Origin: Methylobacterium radiotolerans JCM 2831
Lineage (GTDB): Bacteria; Pseudomonadota; Alphaproteobacteria; Rhizobiales; Beijerinckiaceae
DNA length: 64,000 nt
NCBI RefSeq assembly: GCF_000019725.1
Contig: NC_010505.1
Span: 2,731,001-2,795,000 of the forward strand
Direction of reading: 5' to 3'
Below the pieces are notes generated by a model. That model saw only the letters and a list, made by a program, of their open reading frames with translations. It did not search any database and was not told the DNA's origin. Below are positions 1 through 7,959 of the stretch, one piece after another. The position numbers and the translations under genes were made by a program. Position 1 is the stretch's first letter; each line of letters opens with the position of its first letter.

Positions 1-1000
1 TCGACGCGGCGAGCGGGCGCCCGGTATGCCCGAGGCTAGCCCGTGACATCACCGCCAGCGTCATCACGCCGAGCGCGCCGCCGGTCCAGGCATGGATGCC
101 GGCCCCGGGCGCGACCAGCCCCAACGCGGCGAGCCCGGCCAGCGCGAAGCCAAGGGGCACGAACGCGTAGGCGACGTGCAGGATCAGGACGAGCCGGTCA
201 CGCAGGGTGCGGTCGCCCGCCCAGCGCGCCAGGCGCGCGATTTGCAGGGCGCCCGCCGCGAGCAGCAGGGCGCCGGTGAGGGCGCCATCCGGCGCGACGG
301 TCCAGGCCGCCAATGCCACGACGCCGAGTCCTGTCGCCAGGATGTCGAAGCAACCGGCCGGGGCCGGCATCCGCCCCGGGTTCTCGCGGGCCAGCCAGTT
401 CCGGGTGAAGCTCGGCACGATGCGCCCGCCGATCAGCATGACGAGGACCAGCGCGGCGGCGATGCCGAGCCGGGTGCCGGTTTCCGCTATGCCGCGCAGG
501 TGCGCCTCGGCGTGGAACAGCGCATTGCCGGCCGAGAGCAAGCCGAGCAACGCGAGGACCTTCAGGTTGCGCCAGTTGCGGCCAGCCACGACCTCGCGCG
601 CCACCGCGACGATCAACAGCAGTAGGAATGCGAGGTCGGCCAGCGCGGCCGGAAACCACCCGATCCAGGCGGAGGTCCACACGGCGGCCCGGCCCGCCAC
701 CCAGGCCAGGACCAGGACGAGCAGGGGAGCGCCCTGCAGCGGCAGCCGGCCGGTCCAGTTCGGGACCGCCGTCAACAGGAAGCCGGCCACCGCCGCCGCG
801 ACGTAGCCGTAGAGCATCTCGTGGACGTGCCAGTCCCGCGGCGCGAACGCCGTCGGCAGCGCGACCTCCCCGCCAAAGACGGCCATCCAGACCGGCACGG
901 CCAAGCCCGCGTAGAGCGTGCCCAGCAGGAAGAAGGGACGGAAGCCATAGGAGAGAACGGCCGGACCGCCATAGGGGCGAAGCCGCTGGACCGGAGCCAT
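1..1000 (-). CDS. nnrS: NnrS family membrane protein (C-terminus outside window)
   Basis: Polytopic inner-membrane protein of the NnrS family, associated with nitric-oxide stress and denitrification. The frame is open from ATG at 1000 to the window edge, giving about 333 residues without a stop, so the C-terminus is missing. Family signatures visible are SYGFRPFFLLG near residue 17, WHVHEMLYGY near residue 57, a GGRIVPSFTRNW stretch near residue 190, and HAWTGGALGVMTL near the visible end. The His residues in these motifs are typical of the family. A purine-rich GGAAGG lies upstream of the start. It diverges from the MIP18-family gene, with a FixK/FNR-type dyad at 1081-1094 in between. Identification is by motif; the exact biochemical role of NnrS remains loosely defined. 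Confidence 0.9.
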   Translation of the reverse strand, partial: MAPVQRLRPYGGPAVLSYGFRPFFLLGTLYAGLAVPVWMAVFGGEVALPTAFAPRDWHVHEMLYGYVAAAVAGFLLTAVPNWTGRLPLQGAPLLVLVLAWVAGRAAVWTSAWIGWFPAALADLAFLLLLIVAVAREVVAGRNWRNLKVLALLGLLSAGNALFHAEAHLRGIAETGTRLGIAAALVLVMLIGGRIVPSFTRNWLARENPGRMPAPAGCFDILATGLGVVALAAWTVAPDGALTGALLLAAGALQIARLARWAGDRTLRDRLVLILHVAYAFVPLGFALAGLAALGLVAPGAGIHAWTGGALGVMTLAVMSRASLGHTGRPLAAS

Positions 1001-1080
1001 GGGTTTGCCTTCCGCACCGACGCGAGCCGCCCCGCATCTGGCGGCGAGAAGTGCGTTAGCAGCGACCGGGTCGAGCCGAT

Positions 1081-1094
1081 TTGCGCCAGATCAA
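1081..1094. promoter_or_regulatory. FixK/FNR-type box
   Basis: TTGCGCCAGATCAA fits TTGC-N6-TCAA. It sits 80 bp upstream of nnrS (minus) and 62 bp upstream of the MIP18-family gene (plus), so it could serve both. Functional binding is inferred. Confidence 0.7.
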
Positions 1095-1156
1095 GGCTGA
1101 CGTTGGCGCAGGTCACGCCAATGGGCGCCGTCGATTCGGGAAGAAGGAGCACGGCG

Positions 1157-1552
1157 GTGCTGTCCTGGCTGAGGGGCCGCGCGACGCGGCGCATGCGCGA
1201 CGCTGGGGAGCGGCAGGAGGACGGCACGCTCGACCCTGAGGTCACCGGCTGCCTGCTCGACGTGCTCGACCCGGAGATCGGCGTCAGCGTGGTTCATCTC
1301 GGACTCGTCTACCGGGCCGTGCGGTCGCCGGAGCGCATCGACGTGGACCTAACGCTCACCACGCGCGCCTGCCCGCTCGGCGAGATGCTGGTCGAGGACG
1401 TCCGGACCTGTCTCCGGCGAACCTTCAACGACTGTCCGACCATCCTCGTCCGCCTCGTCTGGAGCCCGCTCTGGGGACCGGAGCGGATCACCGAGATCGG
1501 CTGGTCCCAGCTCGGCGGCCGCAGGGTGGAATCCGGCGTCCGGCACGGCTGA
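1157..1552 (+). CDS. MIP18/DUF59-family metal-sulfur cluster assembly protein
   Basis: Small (131 aa) protein of the MIP18 (DUF59/PaaD-like) family, which helps iron-sulfur cluster assembly or maturation. Visible features are LDPEIGVSVVHLGLVY, the family's N-terminal signature; TTRACPLGEMLVEDV with the conserved Cys; and a Trp-rich W-SPLWGPERI end. I chose GTG 1157 because AAGGAG lies seven bases upstream. An in-frame ATG at 1121 lies closer to the regulatory dyad and lacks such a site; ATG 1193 would trim the N-terminus. Its place beside NnrS and NnrU suggests repair or loading of Fe-S or metal centres under NO stress, which is inference. Confidence 0.8.
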   Translation: MLSWLRGRATRRMRDAGERQEDGTLDPEVTGCLLDVLDPEIGVSVVHLGLVYRAVRSPERIDVDLTLTTRACPLGEMLVEDVRTCLRRTFNDCPTILVRLVWSPLWGPERITEIGWSQLGGRRVESGVRHG

Positions 1553-1587
1553 CCGCTACATTCCCGCGTCGCGACTTGACCCGAGCC

Positions 1588-2679
1588 ATGACATCCGCCC
1601 CGCGCCTATCCCTCCTCGCCTGCGCAGGCGCCACGCTGGCCGCCGGCCTCTGGGCGGGGCTCGCGCGCCTCGGCTGGGATCTGACGCCCGGCCCCGCGCC
1701 CGCGGACCTCCACGGCCCGTTGCTGGTCTGCGGCGTGTTCGGCACCCTGGTCGCGCTGGAGCGGGCGGTGGCGCTCGGCCAGGCCTGGGCCTTCCTCGGA
1801 CCGGCCGCCTCCGTGGCCGGGACCGCCGGGCTCCTCGCCGGGCTGCCGCCGGAGGCCGCCGGCTGGGCTTACGTCCTCGCCGCGGCCACGCTCTGCATCG
1901 CCTCCTTACGGACCATGCAGTTGCAACCGGCGCCCTTCACGGCCTCGCTCGCCGCGGGGGCGCTCGCCTGGCTGTACGGCAGCGTGATGTGGGCGCGCGG
2001 CGCCGCAATCCCCGACCTCGTGGGATGGTGGCTGGCCTTTCTGATCCTGACCGTCGCCGGGGAGCGCCTGGAGCTCAGCCGCCTGACGCCCCAGCGGCGC
2101 GGCGGGCTGCCGCTCTACGCGGCGGCCTGCGGCCTCCTGCTGGCGGGTGCCGCCTGTGGGCTGACCGACCGGGCCGGCGCGGCGCTGGCCGGCACCGGCC
2201 TCCTGACGCTCACCGGGTGGCTCGTCCGGCACGACATCGCCGTGCGGACCGTGCGCCGGGACGGGCAGGCGCGCTTCATGGCCGTATGCATGCTGGCGGG
2301 CTACGCGTGGCTCGGCCTCGCCGGCTTGGCCCTTGTCGCCCAGCCGCCGTCCGAGACCGCCTTCGGCTACGACATCGCGCTCCACGCCGTCCTGGTCGGC
2401 TTCGTGATGTCCATGGTGTTCGGGCACGCCCCCATCATCCTGCCGGCGGTCGCGCGGGTCCGGATCCCCTACGGGCCCCTCCTGTACGGCCCGTTGGTCC
2501 TGCTCCACGCCTCGGTCGCGCTCCGGGCCGGCTCGGGGCTCGCCGGCTGGCCTCCCGGCCGACGCTGGAGCGGGCTGCTGACCGTCGCCGCCTTGCTGGC
2601 CTATCCCATATGCGCCGCCGCGTCGAAGCGCTTCGGCCGACGCCTGCGACCGCTCTCGTCCCGGCGGGCGGTGCCATGA
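1588..2679 (+). CDS. NnrS-like polytopic membrane protein
   Basis: About 363 residues with roughly ten hydrophobic segments. It resembles a shortened, divergent NnrS-type protein: HGPLLVCGVFGTLVALERAVAL near residue 45 and FGHAPIILPAV near residue 290 carry the conserved His positions found in membrane proteins of denitrification loci. ATG 1588 is preferred to an upstream TTG. Its stop overlaps the start of the NnrU gene by four bases (ATGA), so the two are probably translated together. The likely role is an accessory to NO or nitrogen-oxide respiration; substrate and cofactor cannot be read from sequence. Confidence 0.7.
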   Translation: MTSAPRLSLLACAGATLAAGLWAGLARLGWDLTPGPAPADLHGPLLVCGVFGTLVALERAVALGQAWAFLGPAASVAGTAGLLAGLPPEAAGWAYVLAAATLCIASLRTMQLQPAPFTASLAAGALAWLYGSVMWARGAAIPDLVGWWLAFLILTVAGERLELSRLTPQRRGGLPLYAAACGLLLAGAACGLTDRAGAALAGTGLLTLTGWLVRHDIAVRTVRRDGQARFMAVCMLAGYAWLGLAGLALVAQPPSETAFGYDIALHAVLVGFVMSMVFGHAPIILPAVARVRIPYGPLLYGPLVLLHASVALRAGSGLAGWPPGRRWSGLLTVAALLAYPICAAASKRFGRRLRPLSSRRAVP

Positions 2680-3368
2680 GCGAGTTCGGTCTCGCCCTCG
2701 CGGCGTTCCTCGCCGCACACTCGGTCCCCGCGGCTCCGAGCCTTCGCGCCCGGCTGGTCGAGAGCCTCGGGCGGCGAGCTTACCTCGCCGCCTACTCCGT
2801 CCTGTCGCTGGCCCTTCTCGCTTGGCTGGTCGCGGCCGCGCGCCGCGCCGACGCCGTCCCGCTCTGGCAGCCCGCAGCCTGGCAGTGGTACGTCCCGCTC
2901 GCCGTGATGCCTGCCGCGTTGTTCCTCGTCGTCTCCGGCCTCCTCGAACCGAACCCCCTCTCCGTCTCGCTGTGTCCCGGCGTCGAGCCGGGGCCGATCA
3001 CGGCCATCACCCGCCACCCGGTGCTCTGGGGCTTCCTGCTCTGGGCCGCTTCCCACGTCCCGCCGAACGGCGACCTCGTCGCGGTCGTCCTGTTCGGCAC
3101 GATGGTGGCGTTCTCGCTGGTGGGGTTCGTCCTGCTCGATGCGAAGGCGCGGCGCAGGCTCGGCCCGGCACGCTGGCGGGCGATGAGCCGGGCGACCTCC
3201 GTCCTTCCCTTCGTCGCGCTGCTGTCCGGGCGAGCGACCTTGGCCCCATCCCGGGGGTCACTGATCGCGTTGGCCTCGGCGCTGGCCCTCTACGCCTGGT
3301 TCCTGGCGCAGGGCCACGCCTTGCTGATCGGACCGGACCCGCTGGCCTCGCTCCGCGGGTTGGGCTGA
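2676..3368 (+). CDS. nnrU: NnrU family protein
   Basis: A 230-aa membrane protein of the NnrU family, found next to nitrite or NO reductase genes and required for normal denitrification in some alphaproteobacteria. Evidence is the AAHSVPAAPSLRARL start, the ITRHPVLWGFLLWAASH motif near residue 110 that is the family hallmark, and five to six membrane segments. The start overlaps the preceding stop (ATGA). NnrU is distantly related to isoprenylcysteine methyltransferase-like membrane proteins, but no catalytic claim is made. It ends the plus-strand set that begins with the MIP18-family gene. Confidence 0.85.
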   Translation: MSEFGLALAAFLAAHSVPAAPSLRARLVESLGRRAYLAAYSVLSLALLAWLVAAARRADAVPLWQPAAWQWYVPLAVMPAALFLVVSGLLEPNPLSVSLCPGVEPGPITAITRHPVLWGFLLWAASHVPPNGDLVAVVLFGTMVAFSLVGFVLLDAKARRRLGPARWRAMSRATSVLPFVALLSGRATLAPSRGSLIALASALALYAWFLAQGHALLIGPDPLASLRGLG

Positions 3369-4075
3369 CCTCAACCCGATGCGGTGATCGGATGGCAGCC
3401 CGCCAGCACGGGCTTGCGTGCGGTCACGGCAGCGATTGATCCGGATCAATCAGTCCGGGCGCCGACCGTGGCAGTTTGCGCGTCCGCCCATGGAGCGGGA
3501 CGCCTGAACGGGCCGCGCCTCACCGTCACGCATGGGAGCGGCCGCACAAGAACATGGAGGAAAGCCGAGTCCACAGCGACGTTCGATGACACCCCTGCCG
3601 CAGGCCACGAGACCCTTTGCGTGCACGCATCGGCAGCTTTGCAATGCCTCCATGGTGATGGTCGGGCCCGGCTTGCCGCAGCCTCGCCGGAGGATGCCGA
3701 ACGGTAGGGCCTGGACGCGAGGCGCCGGGCCCAGGCGAGGGTGCAGTCCGACGTGGACGTCCTCGGCCTCGGACACCGCGAGTTCGCCCTCACCCTGCTG
3801 TAGCGCGTCCACAGTGCCACCATCCAGAGCGCATCGACCAAGCCGCACGGTCGGCGCCGGGGCGTACGCATCACGATGTTCGCTGCCCGCGCCTCGGCGT
3901 GGTAGCTTCGGACGGAGACAAAAGGCGTGCCGGGGCGGCCTTAGGTTGTAGATTCGGTCGGGCCGGCATGGAGCCTGATGCTAGAGGCTCGATACCGCGG
4001 GTGGCGCGGCAAGCGGCCCTGTAACGGCACTCCCGGGTCGCTTCCCTTGCCTCGCGATATGGAGCCTACCTGACG
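3369..4075. other. 707-bp stretch without a convincing gene
   Basis: Between nnrU and fixL no frame shows a recognisable protein. Open frames exist on both strands, but they are arginine-rich and look like GC-driven background. One plus-strand frame (3384-3803) is broken by a single TAG at 3705 and has a more protein-like end, so a decayed gene is possible. The only clear element is the dyad at 3436-3449. A small RNA driven by that dyad is an alternative that sequence alone cannot test. Confidence 0.5.
3436..3449. promoter_or_regulatory. FixK/FNR-type box, perfect palindrome, orphan
   Basis: TTGATCCGGATCAA is fully symmetric and the strongest match in the window. The next convincing start codon on the plus strand (fixL) is about 626 bp away, and nnrU ends 67 bp upstream. 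Its target is unclear. Confidence 0.7.
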
Positions 4076-5659
4076 ATGGCGCATGCGGGCCCACCTCCGG
4101 GCGGCACGATGGAGATGAGAGACCCGGCCGGTCCGCATCCGGGCGCGGGCATGCCGTTGGGCGCCGAGGATCTCCGGAACATCCTCGACGAGGCGGGCAT
4201 CTGCACCTGGGTGCTCGACATCCCGTCCGGGCGCACCATCGTCTCGCCGACCTGTGCACGGCTATTTGGGGTCCCGGTCGAGGACCTGACCAGCTTCGCG
4301 GCGACACAGGCCCTCGTACACCCCGACGACCGGGAGGCCAGGGCGCAGGCCATCCGGCACGCGTTGGAGCACGGCGGGAGCTACGAGGTCGATTACCGCG
4401 TGGTGCGTCCCGACGGGCAGGTCCATTGGCTGCGCTCGCGCGGCACCGTGCAGGTCGGCCCGGACGGGAAGCCGTGCGGCCACCGCGGCGTGGTCACGAG
4501 CATCCACGCGCAGCGGCAGGCCGACGAAGATCTGCGCGCGCGCGAGGCGCACCTGCGCTCGATCCTGGAGACCGTGCCCGACGCCATGGTCGTCATCGAC
4601 GAACAGGCCCGGATCAAGTCATTCAGTGCTGCCGCCGTGCGCCAGTTCGGCTACGCGGAGGAGGACGTCGCCGGCCGCAACGTCAGCCTGCTCATGCCCG
4701 AGCCCTACCGGACGCAGCACGACGCCTACATGGCCCGCTACCTCTCCACGGGCGAGCGGCGCATCATCGGCATCGGCCGCGTCGTCGTCGGCCAGCGCAA
4801 GGATGGCTCGACCTTCCCGATGGAACTCTCGGTCGGCGAGATGCGCTCGGGCGGCGAGCGCTACTTCACCGGCTTCATCCGCGACCTAACCGAACGGCGA
4901 CAGACGGAAACGCGCCTGCAGGAACTCCAGTCCGAGCTCGTCCACATGTCGCGCTTCACCGCGCTCGGCGAGATGGCCTCGACGCTGGCCCATGAGATTA
5001 ACCAACCGCTCACCGCCATCGCGAGCTACTTGAAGGGATGCCGGCGCCTCCTCTCCCGCATGGAGGGCGCGGAGGTGCTCAAGCTTTCGGATGCCGTGAA
5101 CGAGGCGGCCGACCAAGCGCTGCGGGCCGGGCAGGTCATCCGGCATCTGCGCGAGTTCGTGACCCGCGGCGAGGGCGAACGGCACATCGAGGGCTTGCCC
5201 AAGCTCATCGAGGAGGCGAGCGCGCTTGCCCTGGTCGGCGCCCGGGAGAAGGGCGTGCACGTCACCTTCGCGCTCGATCCTGCGGCCCCGCTGGTCCTGG
5301 CCGACCGCATCCAGGTGCAGCAGGTGCTGCTCAACCTCATCCGTAACGCCATTGAGGCCATGCAGGGCGAGCCGCGGCGCGAGCTGGTCGTCGCGACCCG
5401 GGCTCTGCCGGTCGACGGCCTCGTCGAGGTGCAGGTGTCGGATACCGGGAGCGGCATCGCGCCGGACGTGGCCGCGCAGCTTTTCCAGCCCTTCGTCACC
5501 ACGAAAGCGAACGGCATGGGCGTCGGCCTCTCGATCTGCCGCACCATCGTCGAGGCGCACGGTGGCAGGATCTCGGCGGGACCCGGCCCGGACGGCGGTA
5601 CGGAGTTCCGGTTCACCCTGCGCGCGGTCGACCGGAAGGAGATGGATCATGTCCGATGA
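4076..5659 (+). CDS. fixL: Oxygen-sensing histidine kinase FixL (heme PAS)
   Basis: Soluble 527-aa sensor kinase that autophosphorylates when its PAS heme loses oxygen and passes phosphate to FixJ. Order: a first PAS/PAC domain (about 32-145); a heme PAS (about 155-275) with the proximal His in PYRTQHD at residue 215 and Arg residues at 221 and 235 (GIGR) matching the FixL heme pocket; then a HisKA domain with phospho-accepting His306 in [10 protein letters not shown]. The HATPase domain follows, with an N box NLIRNAIEA and G boxes DTGSGI and GMGVGLSI. No transmembrane segment is seen. The gene overlaps fixJ by 11 bases. ATG 4076 has no strong ribosome site; in-frame ATGs at 4109 and 4151 are alternatives. 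Confidence 0.95.
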   Translation: MAHAGPPPGGTMEMRDPAGPHPGAGMPLGAEDLRNILDEAGICTWVLDIPSGRTIVSPTCARLFGVPVEDLTSFAATQALVHPDDREARAQAIRHALEHGGSYEVDYRVVRPDGQVHWLRSRGTVQVGPDGKPCGHRGVVTSIHAQRQADEDLRAREAHLRSILETVPDAMVVIDEQARIKSFSAAAVRQFGYAEEDVAGRNVSLLMPEPYRTQHDAYMARYLSTGERRIIGIGRVVVGQRKDGSTFPMELSVGEMRSGGERYFTGFIRDLTERRQTETRLQELQSELVHMSRFTALGEMASTLAHEINQPLTAIASYLKGCRRLLSRMEGAEVLKLSDAVNEAADQALRAGQVIRHLREFVTRGEGERHIEGLPKLIEEASALALVGAREKGVHVTFALDPAAPLVLADRIQVQQVLLNLIRNAIEAMQGEPRRELVVATRALPVDGLVEVQVSDTGSGIAPDVAAQLFQPFVTTKANGMGVGLSICRTIVEAHGGRISAGPGPDGGTEFRFTLRAVDRKEMDHVR

Positions 5660-6266
5660 GCCGGTCGTGCATGTGGTGGACGACGACGACGCGGTGCGCC
5701 GCGCCCTCGCCTTCCTGCTCGCCACCGATGGACTCGCGGTGCGGGTGCACGCCTCGGCCGTCGCCTTCCTGGAGGGTGTCGCCGTGGTGTCGGGCTGCGT
5801 CCTGACCGACGTTCGCATGCCCGACATCGACGGGATTGAGTTGCTGCGGCGGCTCAAGCGCCGGGGCAGCCCGGCACCGGTCATCGTGATGACCGGGCAC
5901 GCGGATGTGCCGCTCGCCGTCCAGGCCATGCGGGAAGGCGCCCGGGACTTCATCGAGAAGCCGTTCGACGATGAGGTGTTGCTCGCCAGCGTTCGCTCGG
6001 CCCTGGCGCAGGCCGATCGCGGCGCCGGCCAAGCGGCCGAGCGCGACGCGACCCGAACCCGCCTGGCCGCGCTGACGGAGCGGGAGCGCCAGGTGCTGGA
6101 CGGGCTGGTGGCGGGCAAGGCCAACAAGGTCATCGGCCTCGACCTCGGCATCAGCCCGCGCACGGTCGAGATCTACCGGGCCAACGTCATGTCCAAGCTC
6201 CAGGCCGGCAGCCTGTCCGAGCTCGTCCGCATGGCACTCGTCGCCGACCGAGGCCCGGCCGGCTGA
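5649..6266 (+). CDS. fixJ: Response regulator FixJ
   Basis: Two-domain transcription factor of 205 aa. The receiver domain has the acidic pair at residues 11-14 (VDDDD), the phospho-acceptor Asp54 in [11 protein letters not shown], Thr in [11 protein letters not shown] and Lys in IEKPFDD. A LuxR-type DNA-binding domain follows, with [19 protein letters not shown] and a recognition helix near [16 protein letters not shown]. The start ATG lies inside the end of fixL, so expression is coupled. Its expected target is the fixK promoter downstream, where a FixJ-like motif is visible. Confidence 0.95.
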   Translation: MSDEPVVHVVDDDDAVRRALAFLLATDGLAVRVHASAVAFLEGVAVVSGCVLTDVRMPDIDGIELLRRLKRRGSPAPVIVMTGHADVPLAVQAMREGARDFIEKPFDDEVLLASVRSALAQADRGAGQAAERDATRTRLAALTERERQVLDGLVAGKANKVIGLDLGISPRTVEIYRANVMSKLQAGSLSELVRMALVADRGPAG

Positions 6267-6292
6267 CCCGCGAGGCGAAGCCCGTCGCGCGG

Positions 6293-6306
6293 TTGAGCCA
6301 TGTCAA
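6293..6306. promoter_or_regulatory. FixK/FNR-type box before the FixT-like gene
   Basis: TTGAGCCATGTCAA fits TTGA-N6-TCAA, 55 bp upstream of the ATG of the single-domain receiver. This would place the putative FixL inhibitor under FixK control. Confidence 0.6.
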
Positions 6307-6361
6307 GGCACCCATTCCGCCCGCGGCCTAGCAGGGGCGCGACCCACGTTCTGGACACGCC

Positions 6362-6763
6362 ATGCCCTCCGTTTACGGGCCGGTCCTCGTCATCGACGAC
6401 GACGCGGCCGTCCGCAATTCCCTGAAGTTCGCGCTGGAGCTCGAAGGACTCGACGTCCGTCTCTACGAGGCCGCCGCGCACCTGCTCGGCGAGGGGGCCA
6501 TGCCCGGGACCGGTTGCCTCGTCGTCGACCACAGGATGCCCGGCCTGGACGGCATCGCGCTCGTCGAAGGACTGCGCGGCCGCCAAGTGGCGCTGCCCGC
6601 CATCCTGATCGCGGCGCGGGTCACGGAGGACCTGAGGCGACGGGCTGCCGGTGCCGGGTTCCGCCTTGTCCTGGAAAAGCCCCTCGACGACGGCTCCCTG
6701 CTCGCCGGCTTCCACGACGCGCTCGCGGAGCCGCTCCAGGGTCGTTCGGGCGTGGCTACGTAA
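6362..6763 (+). CDS. Single-domain response regulator, FixT-like
   Basis: A stand-alone receiver domain of 133 aa with acidic residues in IDDDAAVRNS (11-20), the phosphorylatable Asp56 in VVDHRMPGLDG and Lys in LEKPLDD. The usual Thr/Ser after beta-4 is replaced by Ala (ILIAAR). There is no output domain. In Caulobacter a single-domain receiver, FixT, is induced by FixK and inhibits FixL; the gene order fixL-fixJ-receiver-fixK and the upstream FixK-type box fit that role, but it is inferred. Caulobacter FixT uses cysteines for an Fe-S cluster; only one Cys (position 52) is present here, so sensing may differ. Confidence 0.7.
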   Translation: MPSVYGPVLVIDDDAAVRNSLKFALELEGLDVRLYEAAAHLLGEGAMPGTGCLVVDHRMPGLDGIALVEGLRGRQVALPAILIAARVTEDLRRRAAGAGFRLVLEKPLDDGSLLAGFHDALAEPLQGRSGVAT

Positions 6764-6774
6764 AACCCCTTAAG
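6757..6774 (+). promoter_or_regulatory. FixJ-like binding motif upstream of fixK
   Basis: TACGTAAAACCCCTTAAG overlaps the stop of the receiver gene and ends 75 bp before fixK. It resembles FixJ-site sequences of fixK promoters from memory. A close copy in the same orientation lies at similar distance before hmp (24986-25002). Confidence 0.45.
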
Positions 6775-6849
6775 AGATGCGCCGGAATTTCGCCTGGGTC
6801 AGCCGAGGCGTAGCCATTGCCGTCGACACGCATTCGCGTCGAGGGCCCC

Positions 6850-7518
6850 ATGCAACTCGCACTCGCCACCTCCGGCCTCGCCCCGGTCCTCAACGCCGGG
6901 CCGGTGCCCAACCTCGGGCTGCGACAGGAGGCCGGCTCCCGCCGCCGCTTCGAGGCGGAGGAGGAGATCTACGCCGAAGGCGACCGTGCCGCGCATTTCT
7001 ACAAGGTCGTGTCCGGCGCCGTCCGGAGCTACAAGCTCCTCGACGACGGCCGCCGCCAGATCTCCGGCTTCCACCTCCCCGGCGACATCTTCGGCGTCGA
7101 GGCGGGGGATGAGCACCGGTTCGGCGCCGAGGCCGTCACCGACACGACCTTGACCGTTCACCGCCGCGGCGACCGGGACGCGCTTGCGCGGGACGGGGGC
7201 GCCCTGGCCCGCGAGGTCGTCGCGGCCGTGATGCACGCGCTGGAGCGGGCGCAGGAGCACATGATGCTGCTCGGCCGCAAGTCGGCGAAGGAGCGGGTCG
7301 CGAGCTTCCTGCTCGGGCTCGCGAAGCGGACCGAATCCGTCTCCGCCGTCGAGCTCCCGATGTCGCGGGCCGACATCGCCGATCATCTCGGCCTTACCGT
7401 CGAGAGCGTCTCGCGCGCGCTTACCCAACTGGAGCGGGCGGGCGTCATCGAGCTGCCGGCCCACAGGCGCACCGTCGTGCTGCGGGACAAGGCGACGCTC
7501 CGCCGCCTCGACGCCTGA
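6850..7518 (+). CDS. fixK: Crp/Fnr-family regulator FixK
   Basis: A 222-aa transcription factor with a cyclic-nucleotide-binding-like beta-roll (about residues 30-140, with GDRAAHFYKVVSGAVR and ISGFHLPGDIFG) and a C-terminal winged helix containing MSRADIADHLGLTVESVSRAL as recognition region. It lacks the N-terminal cysteine cluster of FNR, which places it with FixK rather than an oxygen-sensing FNR. ATG 6850 has GAGGG just upstream; a TTG at 6817 is less likely. It sits directly after the FixLJ-receiver set and is the natural activator of the many dyads in this window. The recognition helix E-SVSR agrees with TTGA-type half sites. Confidence 0.92.
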   Translation: MQLALATSGLAPVLNAGPVPNLGLRQEAGSRRRFEAEEEIYAEGDRAAHFYKVVSGAVRSYKLLDDGRRQISGFHLPGDIFGVEAGDEHRFGAEAVTDTTLTVHRRGDRDALARDGGALAREVVAAVMHALERAQEHMMLLGRKSAKERVASFLLGLAKRTESVSAVELPMSRADIADHLGLTVESVSRALTQLERAGVIELPAHRRTVVLRDKATLRRLDA

Positions 7519-7533
7519 GCCTCGGTCGCCGCC

Positions 7534-7848
7534 ATGATCGTGTGCTCCTGCAACGTCCTTTCAGCGGACGCCGTCCGCACCTGCGCGGCGGGCAAGGTCG
7601 GGCTCCCCTGCACCCCGGCCGCCGTCTACCGCGAACTCGGCTGCAGGGCCCGGTGTGGTCGTTGCGCGCGAACCATCCGGTCGATCATCTCGGAGGCCGC
7701 CTGCCAACGTCCAGGATGCCAACTACGGGACTGCGCGCCGGCCCCGGTCCCCGACCCCGATAGTTGGATGGCACAGGGAAGCTTGGCATCGACGGCCATC
7801 AAGGAACGCTTTGACCTCGATCAAGGCTCGCCTGCCCTTGGTGTCTAG
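7534..7848 (+). CDS. bfd: Bacterioferritin-associated ferredoxin-type protein
   Basis: Small [2Fe-2S] protein. MIVCSCNVLS at the N-terminus with Cys4 and Cys6, and CGRCARTI with Cys41 and Cys44, give the Bfd C-x-C...C-x2-C ligand pattern. Bfd reduces iron stored in bacterioferritin. Family members are about 60-75 aa; this frame runs to 104 aa, and its last ~15 residues are encoded by the regulatory dyad before moeA, so the extension may be non-functional. It begins 15 bp after fixK and may be co-transcribed. Confidence 0.75.
   Translation: MIVCSCNVLSADAVRTCAAGKVGLPCTPAAVYRELGCRARCGRCARTIRSIISEAACQRPGCQLRDCAPAPVPDPDSWMAQGSLASTAIKERFDLDQGSPALGV
7811..7824. promoter_or_regulatory. FixK/FNR-type box before moeA
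   Basis: TTGACCTCGATCAA lies inside the 3' end of the bfd frame and 135 bp upstream of the moeA start. Confidence 0.65.
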
Positions 7849-7959
7849 GGTCGAGCATCCGGTCGCGATCTCGGCGCGATAACCGGATACGTCCGGTCCG
7901 ACTCCTCGCGTGTCCGGCATCCGGTACGCCATCACGCTCCGGGCAAAGGAGGCGGTTCT

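Noticed and set aside
198..1037. 279-residue minus-strand frame
   Set aside because: Out-of-frame shadow of nnrS, whose real frame is open to the window edge and shows NnrS motifs.
3446..3874. Minus-strand frames after nnrU as a gene
   Set aside because: Two overlapping frames of similar length, no ribosome site, no recognisable family; left as unassigned stretch.
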